Made by a program: the position numbers and the translations under genes. The notes under the pieces were generated by a model. That model saw only the letters and a program-made list of their open reading frames with translations. It ran no database searches and was not told the DNA's origin. Shown piece by piece: positions 1-9,195 of a stretch of 64,000 bases of DNA. The number at the start of each line of letters is the position of its first letter. Positions within the stretch are counted from its first letter, which is position 1. Origin of the DNA: Methylophilaceae bacterium (GTDB taxonomy: Bacteria; Pseudomonadota; Gammaproteobacteria; Burkholderiales; Methylophilaceae); assembly GCA_947379975.1 (NCBI GenBank), contig CANCPF010000002.1:1-64000 (forward strand), written 5' to 3'.

Positions 1-816
1 GCGGCTTCTGCTATTGCCCTTGAGTATCAACTCACGGGCCCAAATCAAACATTTTCTACCGCCTGTTCTTCTTCTGCAGTTGCTATTGGTGAGGCCACTA
101 GGCTGATACGTCATGGTTATGTAGATGTGATGTTGGCCGGTGGAAGCGAAGCACTATTAACTTTTGGCACAATTAAAGCCTGGGAAGCCCTTAGAACATT
201 AGCGGAAGAAGATGCTGAAGATTTGAGTGCCTCCTGCAAACCGTTTTCTATAGATCGTACTGGCCTTGTATTAGGCGAGGGCGCCGCGATGTTGGTGCTG
301 GAGTCTTACGAACATGCAACAGCACGCGGTGCAAAAATCTATGCAGAAGTGGTTGGATATGGCGCGGCGAATGATTGTAACCATATTACGCAACCGTCAG
401 TCATTGGCCAGTCCGCAACCATGCAGGCTGCGTTGAAAGATTCTGGTTTGGCGGCAGAAGCGATTCAATATATTAATACGCACGGCACGGGCACAAAGCT
501 TAACGATATTACAGAAACGAATGCGATTAAAAATGTATTTGGCGCGCATGCTTACGATTTAAGTGTGAGTTCAACTAAATCTATGCATGGCCACTTAATG
601 GGTGCGGCAGGTGCGCTGGAAACTATTATTACCACCATGGCGCTACAGAATAATCAGCTGCCACCTACCATTAACTTAAAGCATCCAGACCCTGAATGTG
701 ATCTAGATTACGTACCAAATGTCGCTAAGAAATTAGCTAATCTTGAATATGCAATGTCTAATTCATTTGCTTTTGGCGGCACTGGTGCTGCATTGATATT
801 GAAAAAAATAAACTAA
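1..816 (+). CDS. Beta-ketoacyl-ACP synthase (FabF/KAS II-like), 5' end cut off by the window
   Basis: This is a condensing enzyme that would elongate an acyl or polyketide chain on an acyl carrier protein in the cytosol. The reading frame is open from base 1, so the N-terminal part lies outside the window. The visible 271 codons contain the thiolase-fold catalytic set. The active-site cysteine sits in TACSSS (Cys codon at 64-66), the first histidine in NTHGTGT, and the second histidine in GHLMGAAGA. The C-terminal SNSFAFGGTGAALIL segment is typical of KAS enzymes. The stop codon overlaps the next start (TAATG), so it is translationally coupled to a GNAT-like gene. That context fits a specialised lipid or polyketide operon better than housekeeping FabF, but no carrier protein is visible. 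A ketosynthase is certain; its pathway is not. Confidence 0.93.
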   Translation, partial: AASAIALEYQLTGPNQTFSTACSSSAVAIGEATRLIRHGYVDVMLAGGSEALLTFGTIKAWEALRTLAEEDAEDLSASCKPFSIDRTGLVLGEGAAMLVLESYEHATARGAKIYAEVVGYGAANDCNHITQPSVIGQSATMQAALKDSGLAAEAIQYINTHGTGTKLNDITETNAIKNVFGAHAYDLSVSSTKSMHGHLMGAAGALETIITTMALQNNQLPPTINLKHPDPECDLDYVPNVAKKLANLEYAMSNSFAFGGTGAALILKKIN

Positions 817-2003
817 TGACAATGGCTGCGCTTGATTATGACCAGTCTGATTCTAATCGACTTGATTTTAATTTAGAGCAGGAACCGCGATATGCCGCGC
901 GCCATGCATTTGTTGCAACAGAAGACGACGCGGCTAATTGGCAGCGATTGCTGCCGAATTGTTTAGAGGCATATCATTACCATTTAGCCTTTGATCTGGG
1001 TAATGTTGAAGGTTTTAAAACGGGTTACATTTCAATCCTAAAAGATGCTGAAGTGGTTTGCATCGCACCATTTTTTATTACTGATTATGCGTTGGATACT
1101 ACGGTACAAGGCGCCATGAAAACTTTCACTCGCAGTATTAATAAGTGGTTACCAAGGCTAATGACCTTGCGTTTACTCTGCGTAGGCTCACCGGTGACTG
1201 ATTCTGCACAAATTGCTTATGACAAAAATATTCTGATGGATAGTGAAATAATCAGGCAATTGTCGTTAACACTGGATGCAGTTGCTGAGACCGAAGGTGC
1301 AAGCGTGATCGCTTTTAAAGATATTTTAGAGCGCGATGCTACTTTATTACGCCCTTTGCTAGTAGCCCATGGCTATTCATGCGTAGATAATATGCCGGTA
1401 GCTAGAAATGCCATCAACTTCAAAGATCTTGATGCTTATTTTGCCAGTATAAGTGCCAGCACACGTAAAGATTTGCGTCGTAAACTCAAAAAATTCGATC
1501 AAATACGTATTGAAGAATACGACGGCATGCCGCCACATTTAGAGAAAATCTATCAGCTATATTTAAATTGCTACGAAAAAAGTGAGCTGAAATTTGAAAA
1601 GCTCACATTGGCATTTTTTGAATCCTTAGCCACTGTAATGGCTAGTCAATGTCGCTTTGTGCTGTATTACCTTGATGAAAAGTTAATAGGCTTTAATTGT
1701 TTATTGATTGGTAATGGCGTGATGCTGGATAAATATATCGGTATGGATTATATCTACAGTACACAGGTTAATTTGTACTCACTGGCTTGGTTACATAAAA
1801 TTAAAATGTGTATACGTGATGGTTTCCACACTATGCAAAGTGGTCAAGCCGCTTATGACGTTAAGCTAAGTTTTGGTGCTAGCTTAGAACAAACTTATAT
1901 TTTATTTAAACATCGTAATCGATTCATTAATCCTCTATTAAAGTTAGCTGCACGTGTGCTCGCTTATGGTAATTTTGATCCAGCATTAAAGGCTACTAAA
2001 TAA
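816..2003 (+). CDS. GNAT-superfamily acyltransferase-like protein (peptidoglycan-biosynthesis/BioF2-like fold)
   Basis: A 395-residue soluble protein. The C-terminal half (about residues 200-370) looks like the GNAT-fold family annotated as peptidogalycan biosynthesis or Acetyltransf_6. A basic STRKDLRRKLKKF helix is followed by hydrophobic strands (VLYYLDEKLIGFNCLLI) and a terminal segment resembling the acyl-CoA/acyl-ACP binding part of the fold. The N-terminal half is less conserved-looking and may be a second, degenerate GNAT lobe. Its ATG overlaps the ketosynthase stop and its own stop overlaps the next ATG, so the three genes are probably made together. By inference it transfers the acyl product of the ketosynthase to an acceptor. 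The acceptor cannot be deduced from the sequence. An alternative start lies two codons downstream at 822. Confidence 0.75.
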   Translation: MTMAALDYDQSDSNRLDFNLEQEPRYAARHAFVATEDDAANWQRLLPNCLEAYHYHLAFDLGNVEGFKTGYISILKDAEVVCIAPFFITDYALDTTVQGAMKTFTRSINKWLPRLMTLRLLCVGSPVTDSAQIAYDKNILMDSEIIRQLSLTLDAVAETEGASVIAFKDILERDATLLRPLLVAHGYSCVDNMPVARNAINFKDLDAYFASISASTRKDLRRKLKKFDQIRIEEYDGMPPHLEKIYQLYLNCYEKSELKFEKLTLAFFESLATVMASQCRFVLYYLDEKLIGFNCLLIGNGVMLDKYIGMDYIYSTQVNLYSLAWLHKIKMCIRDGFHTMQSGQAAYDVKLSFGASLEQTYILFKHRNRFINPLLKLAARVLAYGNFDPALKATK

Positions 2004-2407
2004 TGCGCTTGCCTTCACGCTTAACTTGGGACGTGATAGCCTTAATCGGCTTGTTATTAGTGCTTGATACCTTTGCGCAGCTTGCTTTCAAAATGGGCGT
2101 TACGCATCTCGGTGAATTTCCAACCAGTAGTTTCCCCGCTGTTTTTAAATATTGTGCCAATATGGCGCTGAACCCTTTTGTTCTTGGGGGCATCATTGCC
2201 TTGTTTTTAGCCTTTTTTACTTGGCTAACACTTATTTCAAAAGTGGATTTAAGTTTTGCTCATCCAATGACATCGCTGGTGTTTGTGACGATTCCGCTTA
2301 GCGCTTCTTGGTTATTGCATGAACCATTACATTGGAGTCAGATTATTGGTGTCATCTTAATTGTATTAGGTGTTTTTACTGTTTCTGATGACGGTGCGCC
2401 AGATTAG
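2003..2407 (+). CDS. Small EamA/EmrE-like (DMT superfamily) membrane protein
   Basis: A 134-residue integral membrane protein with four hydrophobic segments (about residues 10-30, 55-80, 85-105 and 112-130). This matches the four-helix small multidrug-resistance/ArnE-ArnF architecture of the DMT superfamily. The pattern FAHPMTSLVFVTIPLSASWLLHEPLHWSQIIGVILI resembles the C-terminal helices of EamA proteins, in which a gap, a glutamate and a W/Q-IIG motif precede the last helix. It is translationally coupled (TAATG) to the GNAT-like gene upstream. Such small DMT proteins often act as lipid-linked substrate flippases. A role in exporting the product of the ketosynthase/acyltransferase pair is an inference. 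Confidence 0.8.
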   Translation: MRLPSRLTWDVIALIGLLLVLDTFAQLAFKMGVTHLGEFPTSSFPAVFKYCANMALNPFVLGGIIALFLAFFTWLTLISKVDLSFAHPMTSLVFVTIPLSASWLLHEPLHWSQIIGVILIVLGVFTVSDDGAPD

Positions 2408-2463
2408 TCTTAGAGACTATTCGTAGGCCAAACACAGATAAAAATTTAGCTTTAAAGTCAAAA

Positions 2464-3231
2464 GTGACTAATGTGCCTATGGTAAAAATCTACATGAGAG
2501 CCAGTATTTCTTTAGCGGTTTTATGTTTTTTCAAATGTACCATTGCGCTAGCGGCTGACTCGACTGAAGCTTTTATTAATGTGCCAAAAACAATATCTTA
2601 CAAGTTCACACCTTCTTACTATCAAGCTTCTAATGGTAATAATGCTGTAGACATTAACCTTCGCGCTAACGTAGACAAACATACCATATGGTTAGGTGAG
2701 TATCGTGATCATGTCGGCTATCAACAAAGCCGTGCTGGTTACGAATATAAGCTTGACCTTGGTTTTACCCGTTCGGTTTTATCTGCACAAGCGGCTAGCG
2801 GTGGATTTCTCGGTGGTTCTATTACCACCGAAATTGGCGGCGATACCTTTGCCATTGTAGGTTTTGCACGCACGAATCTTCATGACTATTACAATCTAAA
2901 TTTTGATCCAAATGACGCGATTACTATTGGTGTCGGTACGCGCGCATTACCCGATACAGAACTCTCTTTGTTCCAGGTGAGAGATGACCGTTTAGGCACT
3001 GGGCAGCAAATCAGCCATTTATTGTGGCGCTATAAAACGGCGGATGAACAGCGTTTAAGTATTGATACTAGCTATAAAACTGGCCTGGACAGTGATTATT
3101 TGAAGGTGCATGGCTATGGCCTTACGCTAGATTATGATTATCATCAATATTTTGCCAAAATTGGCTATGACCAATACTCAAATTTTTCTAGCAACACACT
3201 CACTCGCTTGTCGCTGGGCATGCGCTTCTAG
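2464..3231 (+). CDS. Exported protein of unknown function, probable outer-membrane beta-barrel
   Basis: I do not recognise a named family. The N-terminus carries a signal peptide (ISLAVLCFFKCTIALA, with cleavage likely before ADS). The mature protein of about 225 residues alternates polar and hydrophobic or aromatic residues in short segments (YKFTPSYYQ, HTIWLGEY, RAGYEYKLDLGF, FAKIGYDQYS). It ends in LSLGMRF with a C-terminal phenylalanine, the usual BAM recognition signature of outer-membrane barrels. The longest frame starts at GTG 2464. ATG 2479 and ATG 2494 are equally plausible, and 2494 leaves a compact signal peptide. It lies 56 bases after the ketosynthase/GNAT/DMT operon on the same strand and may belong to it. 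Confidence 0.75.
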   Translation: MTNVPMVKIYMRASISLAVLCFFKCTIALAADSTEAFINVPKTISYKFTPSYYQASNGNNAVDINLRANVDKHTIWLGEYRDHVGYQQSRAGYEYKLDLGFTRSVLSAQAASGGFLGGSITTEIGGDTFAIVGFARTNLHDYYNLNFDPNDAITIGVGTRALPDTELSLFQVRDDRLGTGQQISHLLWRYKTADEQRLSIDTSYKTGLDSDYLKVHGYGLTLDYDYHQYFAKIGYDQYSNFSSNTLTRLSLGMRF

Positions 3232-3280
3232 TTGAACTTTCAAAACTATTTTTAGTCCGGTAATTTAGATCCAGCCTCAA

Positions 3281-3308
3281 AAATACAGAGCATTTAAAAG
3301 CTGTATTT
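3281..3308 (+). terminator. Inverted repeat, possible terminator of the operon ending at 3231
   Basis: Two 8-base arms, AAATACAG (3281-3288) and CTGTATTT (3301-3308), flank a 12-base loop about 50 bases after the barrel-protein stop. The sequence that follows is AT-rich (ATATTTATC) but has no clean T-run. It is a weak terminator at best; a protein-binding palindrome upstream of the metal efflux operon is the alternative. Confidence 0.35.
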
Positions 3309-3472
3309 ATATTTATCTGAGCCCTTAAAGTGTAAGGTTAACGTAAGCTAAAATCGTTATAGTGCAGCAAGTTTTGTTGCGCAGTAATCAGTTGTTAAGC
3401 AAGCTAACATCACAAGATTAGTGTTATTTTAATTTCGGTTTTATTGATAGATGACCACCTAAAGGCAACACC

Positions 3473-4792
3473 ATGAAATCTAGCATTTTTACCTACCTGG
3501 CCTTGTCTGCCGTTTCAGTTTATACCAACATGGCTTTGGCCGAAGAGCCCAAGCTAGAACATCTTAGCTATAGTGCGGCTAGCACCTTATTTAGCAACAA
3601 TAGCCGTGAGTTGCTATTGGCTAAGCGTATGCTAGAAAGCGCACAAGCTGGTGCAGTCATCGCCGCCCAAAAACCTAATCCTGTACTCTCAATTGGCGTA
3701 TCCAACTTCAATCTAAATCGAAATCAAGGCAACACTAATCCTAATGGTGGTAACGGTCTTGTAGATAAAACCTTAAATAGTAGTGTGCAAATTAATCAAC
3801 TACTAGAACGAGGCAATAAACGTGAGTTGCGTATGGCTGCAGCTGAAGATGCTATCAAAGCCTCTAACTATGATTTAAAAGATACGCGCAGACAGCAAAC
3901 GCTAAGCTTAGCTTACGCCTATTATGATTTGCTCCTAGCGCAAGAGTCAGAACAAATTCAAATGAGTAATGTTGCCCTGTATGAAAGCACTTTAAAGGCA
4001 GCAGAGTTGAGATTGAAAGCTGGTGATATTGCTAATTCTGATGTGGCACGTATTCGCGTAGATGCACTACGTGTTAAAAATGATCTTCGACAAGCGATTG
4101 CTAATCATCAAAAAGCTCAAGCAAATATCGCTTATTTATTGGGTAAAGAAAATGAAGCCTCTACTATCGTTGCAACTGATCAATGGCCAACGATGGACGC
4201 TGCGCTTAGTGCGGCGGCTAATATGGGTGAAGCTAATCTAGCCAACAAAGTTAGCCAGCGCCCTGATATTTTGGCCGCAGAAGCCAGAACGCAGCAAGCT
4301 GAGGAGAATAGACGTTTTGCTAATTCACTCAAAACCAGAGACTTGAATCTCGGCGTTCAGTATCAGCACTTTCCCGGCCAAGGTCCTGCTGTGGGTGATA
4401 ATACTATTGGCGCTTTTGTCAGCATACCGCTGTTTACCAATTATCAATATCAAGGTGAAGTTGCGAGGTCGGAAGTTGAATTTGCGGCAGCTTTAGAAGC
4501 CAAGGAACAAGCCCGTGCAACTGCCATCGGTGAAATCTCACGTAGCCGAGCTGATCTTAATGCGGCAATCGATAAAGTACAGCGCTTTGAGCAACAAATG
4601 CTAGGCGAAGCTCAAAAAGCTAGTGACGCTGCAGAGTTTGCCTATCAACATGGCGCCATTGGTGTGACTGATTTATTAGATTCGCGCCGCGTTTTGCGCG
4701 CACTACAATTGGAATCGGCAGCAGCACATGCCGATTACGCTAAAGCTTATTCTGCATGGCAAGCCGCAACTGATAACGAGGAAAATATATGA
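3473..4792 (+). CDS. Outer membrane factor of heavy-metal RND efflux system (TolC/CzcC-like)
   Basis: A 439-residue TolC-family protein forming the outer-membrane channel of a tripartite efflux pump. It has a Sec signal peptide (YLALSAVSVYTNMALA, cleavage before EEPK). Two repeats of long amphipathic helices follow, each with the short barrel-strand pieces typical of the OEP fold. Visible family markers include RPDILAAEAR and AYQHGAIGVTDLLDSRR near the C-terminus. There is no lipobox. An AAAGGCAAC ribosome-binding site lies just upstream of ATG 3473. Its stop overlaps the adaptor start by four bases (ATGA at 4789), which shows an operon with the adaptor and CzcA/CusA-type pump. The substrate is presumably a divalent or monovalent metal cation. 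Confidence 0.9.
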   Translation: MKSSIFTYLALSAVSVYTNMALAEEPKLEHLSYSAASTLFSNNSRELLLAKRMLESAQAGAVIAAQKPNPVLSIGVSNFNLNRNQGNTNPNGGNGLVDKTLNSSVQINQLLERGNKRELRMAAAEDAIKASNYDLKDTRRQQTLSLAYAYYDLLLAQESEQIQMSNVALYESTLKAAELRLKAGDIANSDVARIRVDALRVKNDLRQAIANHQKAQANIAYLLGKENEASTIVATDQWPTMDAALSAAANMGEANLANKVSQRPDILAAEARTQQAEENRRFANSLKTRDLNLGVQYQHFPGQGPAVGDNTIGAFVSIPLFTNYQYQGEVARSEVEFAAALEAKEQARATAIGEISRSRADLNAAIDKVQRFEQQMLGEAQKASDAAEFAYQHGAIGVTDLLDSRRVLRALQLESAAAHADYAKAYSAWQAATDNEENI

Positions 4793-5931
4793 ATAAAACT
4801 TTATTAACGCTGCTGCTAACAACCAGCATCACACTATCGACTGCCCAAGCTACAGAAAAGATTGCGGTAGTGAATAAAACTGCAGTGAATAAAGTTGCTG
4901 TAAAGAAAACTGCCTCTGATGAAGTGGTGTTCGCGGCTAATTCACCACAGTTAGCAAATCTTAAAATAGAACCCGTGATTGAAATTACAGCCTCAACGAC
5001 CTCGCCACTTAACGGCAAAATTACTTTTGATGAAAACTATACTAGCCGCATTAGCTCACCAATATTAGGCCGTGCACTGAGTATCAAAGCGCAAATTGGC
5101 GATAAAGTTAAAGCCGGCCAAGTTCTGATGACGATAGATTCTCCGGAGCTAGGAAGTGCATTGGCGGATGCTCGCAAAGCATACGCAGACCTACAACTCA
5201 AAAATAAAGCATTTGAGCGCAATAGTTTGTTGCTAGAAGGTGGCGTAATTGCACGAAAAGACCTAGAAACTAGTCAGTCTGATTTAGCTCAGGCCGTCGC
5301 CGAAGAGCAGCGAGCCAATGCACGCCTTAAAAATCTAGGTGCACAACGTAATGCTGATGAAAGCTTTATGTTACGCGCACCAATTGCTGGCGTCGTGGTT
5401 GATCGTCAGGTTAACCCAAGCTCAGAAGTCCGACCAGATGCGCCAGCACCGCTATTTATTATCACTAATCCTGAGCATTTGTGGGCGAGCATAGATTTAC
5501 CAGAGCGCGACTTAACCAAAGTAGTCCCCGGCCAAAAATTAGCCATTCAAGTGGATGCGTATCCAGATGAAATTTTTAGCGGCAATATTGATTCTATTGG
5601 CGTGATGGTCGATCCCGCGACTAGGCGCATCAATGTGCGTTGCACAGTGCAGAGCCGCGGAAAACTTAAACCAGAAATGTACGCGCAGATTTCACCGCTT
5701 AATACGCAAAATATCAAAGTTATACGCTTGGCAAATACTGCTTTAATTACGGAGGGTTTGTATAGCTACGTGTTTGTTGAAGTCAGCCCTAACCACTTTA
5801 AAAAACGTCGTGTATCGCTGAATTCTCAAGAGCGTGAATTTGCAACGGTTAAAACCGGTTTATCCGTCGGCGAACGTGTGATTACTTCTGGCGCTTTTTT
5901 GCTTAACTCAGAATTAGCCGTTGCCAAGTAA
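4789..5931 (+). CDS. Periplasmic adaptor (membrane fusion protein) of heavy-metal RND efflux, CzcB/CusB-like
   Basis: A 380-residue HlyD-type adaptor linking the inner-membrane pump to the outer-membrane channel. An N-terminal signal peptide (LLTTSITLSTAQA) is followed by a lysine/valine-rich linker and the barrel-sandwich (lipoyl-like) segment ISSPILGRALSIKAQIGDKVKAGQ. An alpha-helical hairpin spans about residues 115-180. The second lipoyl half (APIAGVVVDRQVNPSSEV) and the beta-barrel domain follow. It lacks an obvious His-rich or Met-rich metal-binding N-terminus of the kind seen in some CzcB and CusB proteins. The order OMF-MFP-RND is standard for HME systems. Confidence 0.9.
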   Translation: MNKTLLTLLLTTSITLSTAQATEKIAVVNKTAVNKVAVKKTASDEVVFAANSPQLANLKIEPVIEITASTTSPLNGKITFDENYTSRISSPILGRALSIKAQIGDKVKAGQVLMTIDSPELGSALADARKAYADLQLKNKAFERNSLLLEGGVIARKDLETSQSDLAQAVAEEQRANARLKNLGAQRNADESFMLRAPIAGVVVDRQVNPSSEVRPDAPAPLFIITNPEHLWASIDLPERDLTKVVPGQKLAIQVDAYPDEIFSGNIDSIGVMVDPATRRINVRCTVQSRGKLKPEMYAQISPLNTQNIKVIRLANTALITEGLYSYVFVEVSPNHFKKRRVSLNSQEREFATVKTGLSVGERVITSGAFLLNSELAVAK

Positions 5932-6008
5932 AATCACAAGTTAACGATAGCAACTCTATACCTAGCGCAATTTCTAAGTAAAGTAACTCATTAAGTAAAG
6001 ACAATTCC

Positions 6009-9000
6009 ATGCTAAAAAGTCTAATCACATTCTCCCTTCAGCAGCGCATATTTGTGCTTTTGGGCGCCTTAGTTGTTATTATTGCCGGCTACTTTGCGGT
6101 ACAGAACTTGCCCATAGAGGCGTTTCCAGATGTAGAAGATGTTCATGTTGGTATCGTTACGCAAGCGCCTGGTTTGGCACCGGAAGAAGTTGAGCGGGTG
6201 GTCTCGTTAGCGATTGAACATGAGATGAGTGGCGTGCCACATTTATCCCAAATGCGCTCAGTGTCTATTACCGGTTTATCTGTGGTGACACTAACTTTTT
6301 CTGAGCATACCGATGACTATTTTGCACGTCAGCAAGTACTAGAAAGATTACAGGGCGTCACTTTGCCACCAGGATTGCAACCTACACTGGCACCGCTAAC
6401 TACTGCTGTAGGTGAAATTTTCCGTTATATCGTAGAAGCGCCTAAAGATATGCCGCAGCGCGAAATTCGTGCAATACAAGATTGGCAAATTCGCCCCGTA
6501 CTCAGAACTGTACCCGGTGTTGCGGATATCACCAGTTTTGGTGGGTCGGTAAAAGAATATCAAATAAAACTTAATCCTTATTTACTAACAAAGTTTGGCA
6601 TCAGTATTGATCAAGTTAACACGGCATTAGGTAATAACAGCAGCAATGTTGGCGGTGGATTGCTTAGGCGTGGCGATGAATCCTTGGTCGTTCGCGGAGT
6701 CGGCTTGTATCAAAGTCTAGACGATATTGCTAAAACCGTGATTACTTCCCGCGGCGGAAAACCGATATTAATCAGTGACGTGGCGACTGTTGTTATTGGC
6801 GACCGTCCGCGCTCAGGGATTATTTCCTATAATAATCAAGATGATGTCGTTGAAGGCATTGTCATTATGAATAAAGGTCAGAATCCAGCTAAAGTGATTG
6901 CGGCCTTACGCGCCAAAGTTGAAGAAACCAATGGGAAGCTACCAGCAGGTGTGCGTATTGCACCATTTTATGACCGAACGAACCTGATTAACCACACTGT
7001 TAGCACCGTTACTGAAAATCTAATTGTAGGCGCGTTACTGGTGGTGGCTATACTTATCGTGTTTCTACGTAACTGGCGCGCCGCATTAATCGTAGCTTCT
7101 GTGATTCCGCTATCGTTATTGTTCGCATTTATTATCATGGATATCTGCGGTGTGTCTGCAAACCTGATTTCCTTAGGGGCGGTGGACTTTGGTATTATTA
7201 TCGACAGTGCTGTGGTGTTAGTCGAGGCTTTGATGGTCAAACTCGCCTTTACCCAGCTCGATAAGTTTCCTCAACATGCAAGCTATAGTTGGCGGATTCA
7301 GACCCTAAAAAACACTGCGGTGGAAATGGGTAGGCCAATTCTGTTCTCCAAATTCATTATTATTTTGGCGTTTTTACCAATCTTTACCTTCCAGCGTGTT
7401 GAAGGAAAAATATTCTCCCCGATGGCATTTACCCTGAGTTTTGCGTTATTGGGCGCGATCGTGTTAACGCTTACTTTAGTGCCAGCCATGCTATCGTTTA
7501 CCATGCGTCGAGAGGATATGGGCGAAAAACATAGCCTGTGGATGGATAGTGTTAAGAATAGCTATAAAAACTTTTTGTTGAATATGGCTAAAATGAGGCT
7601 AGCTGTGATTACAGCTTCTATTGGATTACTAGTTTTATCCTTAGTTTTATCACCGATGCTAGGTTCTGAATTCTTACCAAAATTAGATGAAGGTAATATT
7701 TGGTTGACTATGAGTTTGCCGCCTTCTACCAGCCTTGATAAATCAAAAGAAATTGAGCGTCATGTAAGAAAAATTCTAACCAGTTATAAAGAAGTCAAAA
7801 TGGTGAGTTCTGGTGTAGGTCGCCCAGATGACGGTACCGACCCAAAAGGGCCTAATAATATAGAAATATTGGCTGACCTGACACCATCTAACACATGGAG
7901 TTTTTCTAATAAACAAGCACTTATTGCAGATATGTCGGCAAAGATTCATAAGATTCCGGGCATCCCAACCAATTTTTCACAAGTGATTCAAGATAACGTT
8001 GAAGAAGCAATGTCTGGAGTTAAGGGGGAAATCGCAATTAAGATTTTTGGCCCTAATCTAGGCATACTTGAAGAGAAGGCAAATCAAGTAGTTAGTGTGC
8101 TAAATACTGTGCATGGTGCCACTGATGTGGAGGCGATACGTATTTCAGGTAACTCCGAATTGGATATCACTTTGGATAGGACTAAGCTGGCACGTTATGG
8201 CTTGGCGGTAGGTGATGTAAACAATACCGTACAAACCGCACTGGCAGATCGAGTAGTGAATACTTTTTATGATGGCGATCGTCGATTTGATGTGACTTTA
8301 AGACTAGATGCCGCATATCGCCAATCAGTTGATAGTATCGATAATTTACCTATTACTTTAGCAGACGGTGTTAGCACCATTCCATTAAGTGAAATAGCCG
8401 ACATTACTATTAAACAAGGCGCGTCGCGCGTCAGTCGTGAGGGCGTATCGCGCGTGGTATCGATTAAATGTAATTTACTTAACCGTGATCAAGGAGGCTT
8501 TGTTAAGGAAGCGATGGCTAAAGTTAAAGCCAATGTTAACCTGCCCTCCGGTTACAGCATGACTTGGGGCGGGCAGTTCGAAAATCAGCAGCGTGCCATG
8601 AAGCGCCTTGAAGTCATTGTGCCCTTATCAATACTACTAATCTTTGTCATTTTATTTTGGGCATTCAAATCAGTACGTAACGCGCTATTAGTCTTACTCA
8701 TGATCCCATTTACATTGATTGGAGGCTTAGCCGGGTTGGGTGTTGCTGGCTTACATTTATCCGTTTCAGCGGCTGTTGGCTTTATTGCGCTAGCCGGTAT
8801 CTCCGTACAAAATGGAGTAATTATGGTGGAGCAAATTAAACACCTGATACTAGAAGGTTCAAGCTTATCTAATGCCATCCTAGATGGCGCGGTTGCTAGA
8901 CTTAGGCCGATACTAATGACCGCTTTGATGGCTGGTTTAGGTCTATTGCCAGCAGCTTTATCGCATAGCATAGGTTCAGAAACGCAACGTCCTTTTGCAG

Positions 9001-9152
9001 TGGTAATTGTAGGAGGCTTAATTACGGCAACATTCTTTACCTTGTTACTATTGCCGCTATTGTTCCCATTTTTCTCCGATGAAAGTAAAGAAGATAAGAA
9101 AATTAGCGTGGATGAGGCTAGCAAAGAAAGTTTAATTAATACTTCGCACTAG
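6009..9152 (+). CDS. Heavy-metal RND efflux pump, CzcA/CusA family
   Basis: A 1047-residue inner-membrane proton-driven pump of the HME-RND branch. Twelve transmembrane helices are expected: one at the N-terminus, a block at about 335-500, one at about 530, and a block at about 865-1020. Two large periplasmic loops lie between them. The opening FSLQQRIFVLLGALVVIIAGY and NLPIEAFPDVEDVHV is typical of CzcA proteins. The transmembrane-4 signature reads DFGIIIDSAVVLVEA near residues 393-407. That is unlike the DGA...VEN form of CzcA and CusA, because the alanine replaces the usual asparagine. Metal specificity (Ni, Co, Zn, Cd or Cu) cannot be assigned from this alone. It lies 77 bases after the adaptor gene and probably shares its operon. 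Confidence 0.93.
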   Translation: MLKSLITFSLQQRIFVLLGALVVIIAGYFAVQNLPIEAFPDVEDVHVGIVTQAPGLAPEEVERVVSLAIEHEMSGVPHLSQMRSVSITGLSVVTLTFSEHTDDYFARQQVLERLQGVTLPPGLQPTLAPLTTAVGEIFRYIVEAPKDMPQREIRAIQDWQIRPVLRTVPGVADITSFGGSVKEYQIKLNPYLLTKFGISIDQVNTALGNNSSNVGGGLLRRGDESLVVRGVGLYQSLDDIAKTVITSRGGKPILISDVATVVIGDRPRSGIISYNNQDDVVEGIVIMNKGQNPAKVIAALRAKVEETNGKLPAGVRIAPFYDRTNLINHTVSTVTENLIVGALLVVAILIVFLRNWRAALIVASVIPLSLLFAFIIMDICGVSANLISLGAVDFGIIIDSAVVLVEALMVKLAFTQLDKFPQHASYSWRIQTLKNTAVEMGRPILFSKFIIILAFLPIFTFQRVEGKIFSPMAFTLSFALLGAIVLTLTLVPAMLSFTMRREDMGEKHSLWMDSVKNSYKNFLLNMAKMRLAVITASIGLLVLSLVLSPMLGSEFLPKLDEGNIWLTMSLPPSTSLDKSKEIERHVRKILTSYKEVKMVSSGVGRPDDGTDPKGPNNIEILADLTPSNTWSFSNKQALIADMSAKIHKIPGIPTNFSQVIQDNVEEAMSGVKGEIAIKIFGPNLGILEEKANQVVSVLNTVHGATDVEAIRISGNSELDITLDRTKLARYGLAVGDVNNTVQTALADRVVNTFYDGDRRFDVTLRLDAAYRQSVDSIDNLPITLADGVSTIPLSEIADITIKQGASRVSREGVSRVVSIKCNLLNRDQGGFVKEAMAKVKANVNLPSGYSMTWGGQFENQQRAMKRLEVIVPLSILLIFVILFWAFKSVRNALLVLLMIPFTLIGGLAGLGVAGLHLSVSAAVGFIALAGISVQNGVIMVEQIKHLILEGSSLSNAILDGAVARLRPILMTALMAGLGLLPAALSHSIGSETQRPFAVVIVGGLITATFFTLLLLPLLFPFFSDESKEDKKISVDEASKESLINTSH

Positions 9153-9195
9153 GATTAATTTACTCACAGATATCATATCTTTTTAAGGAAATAGT

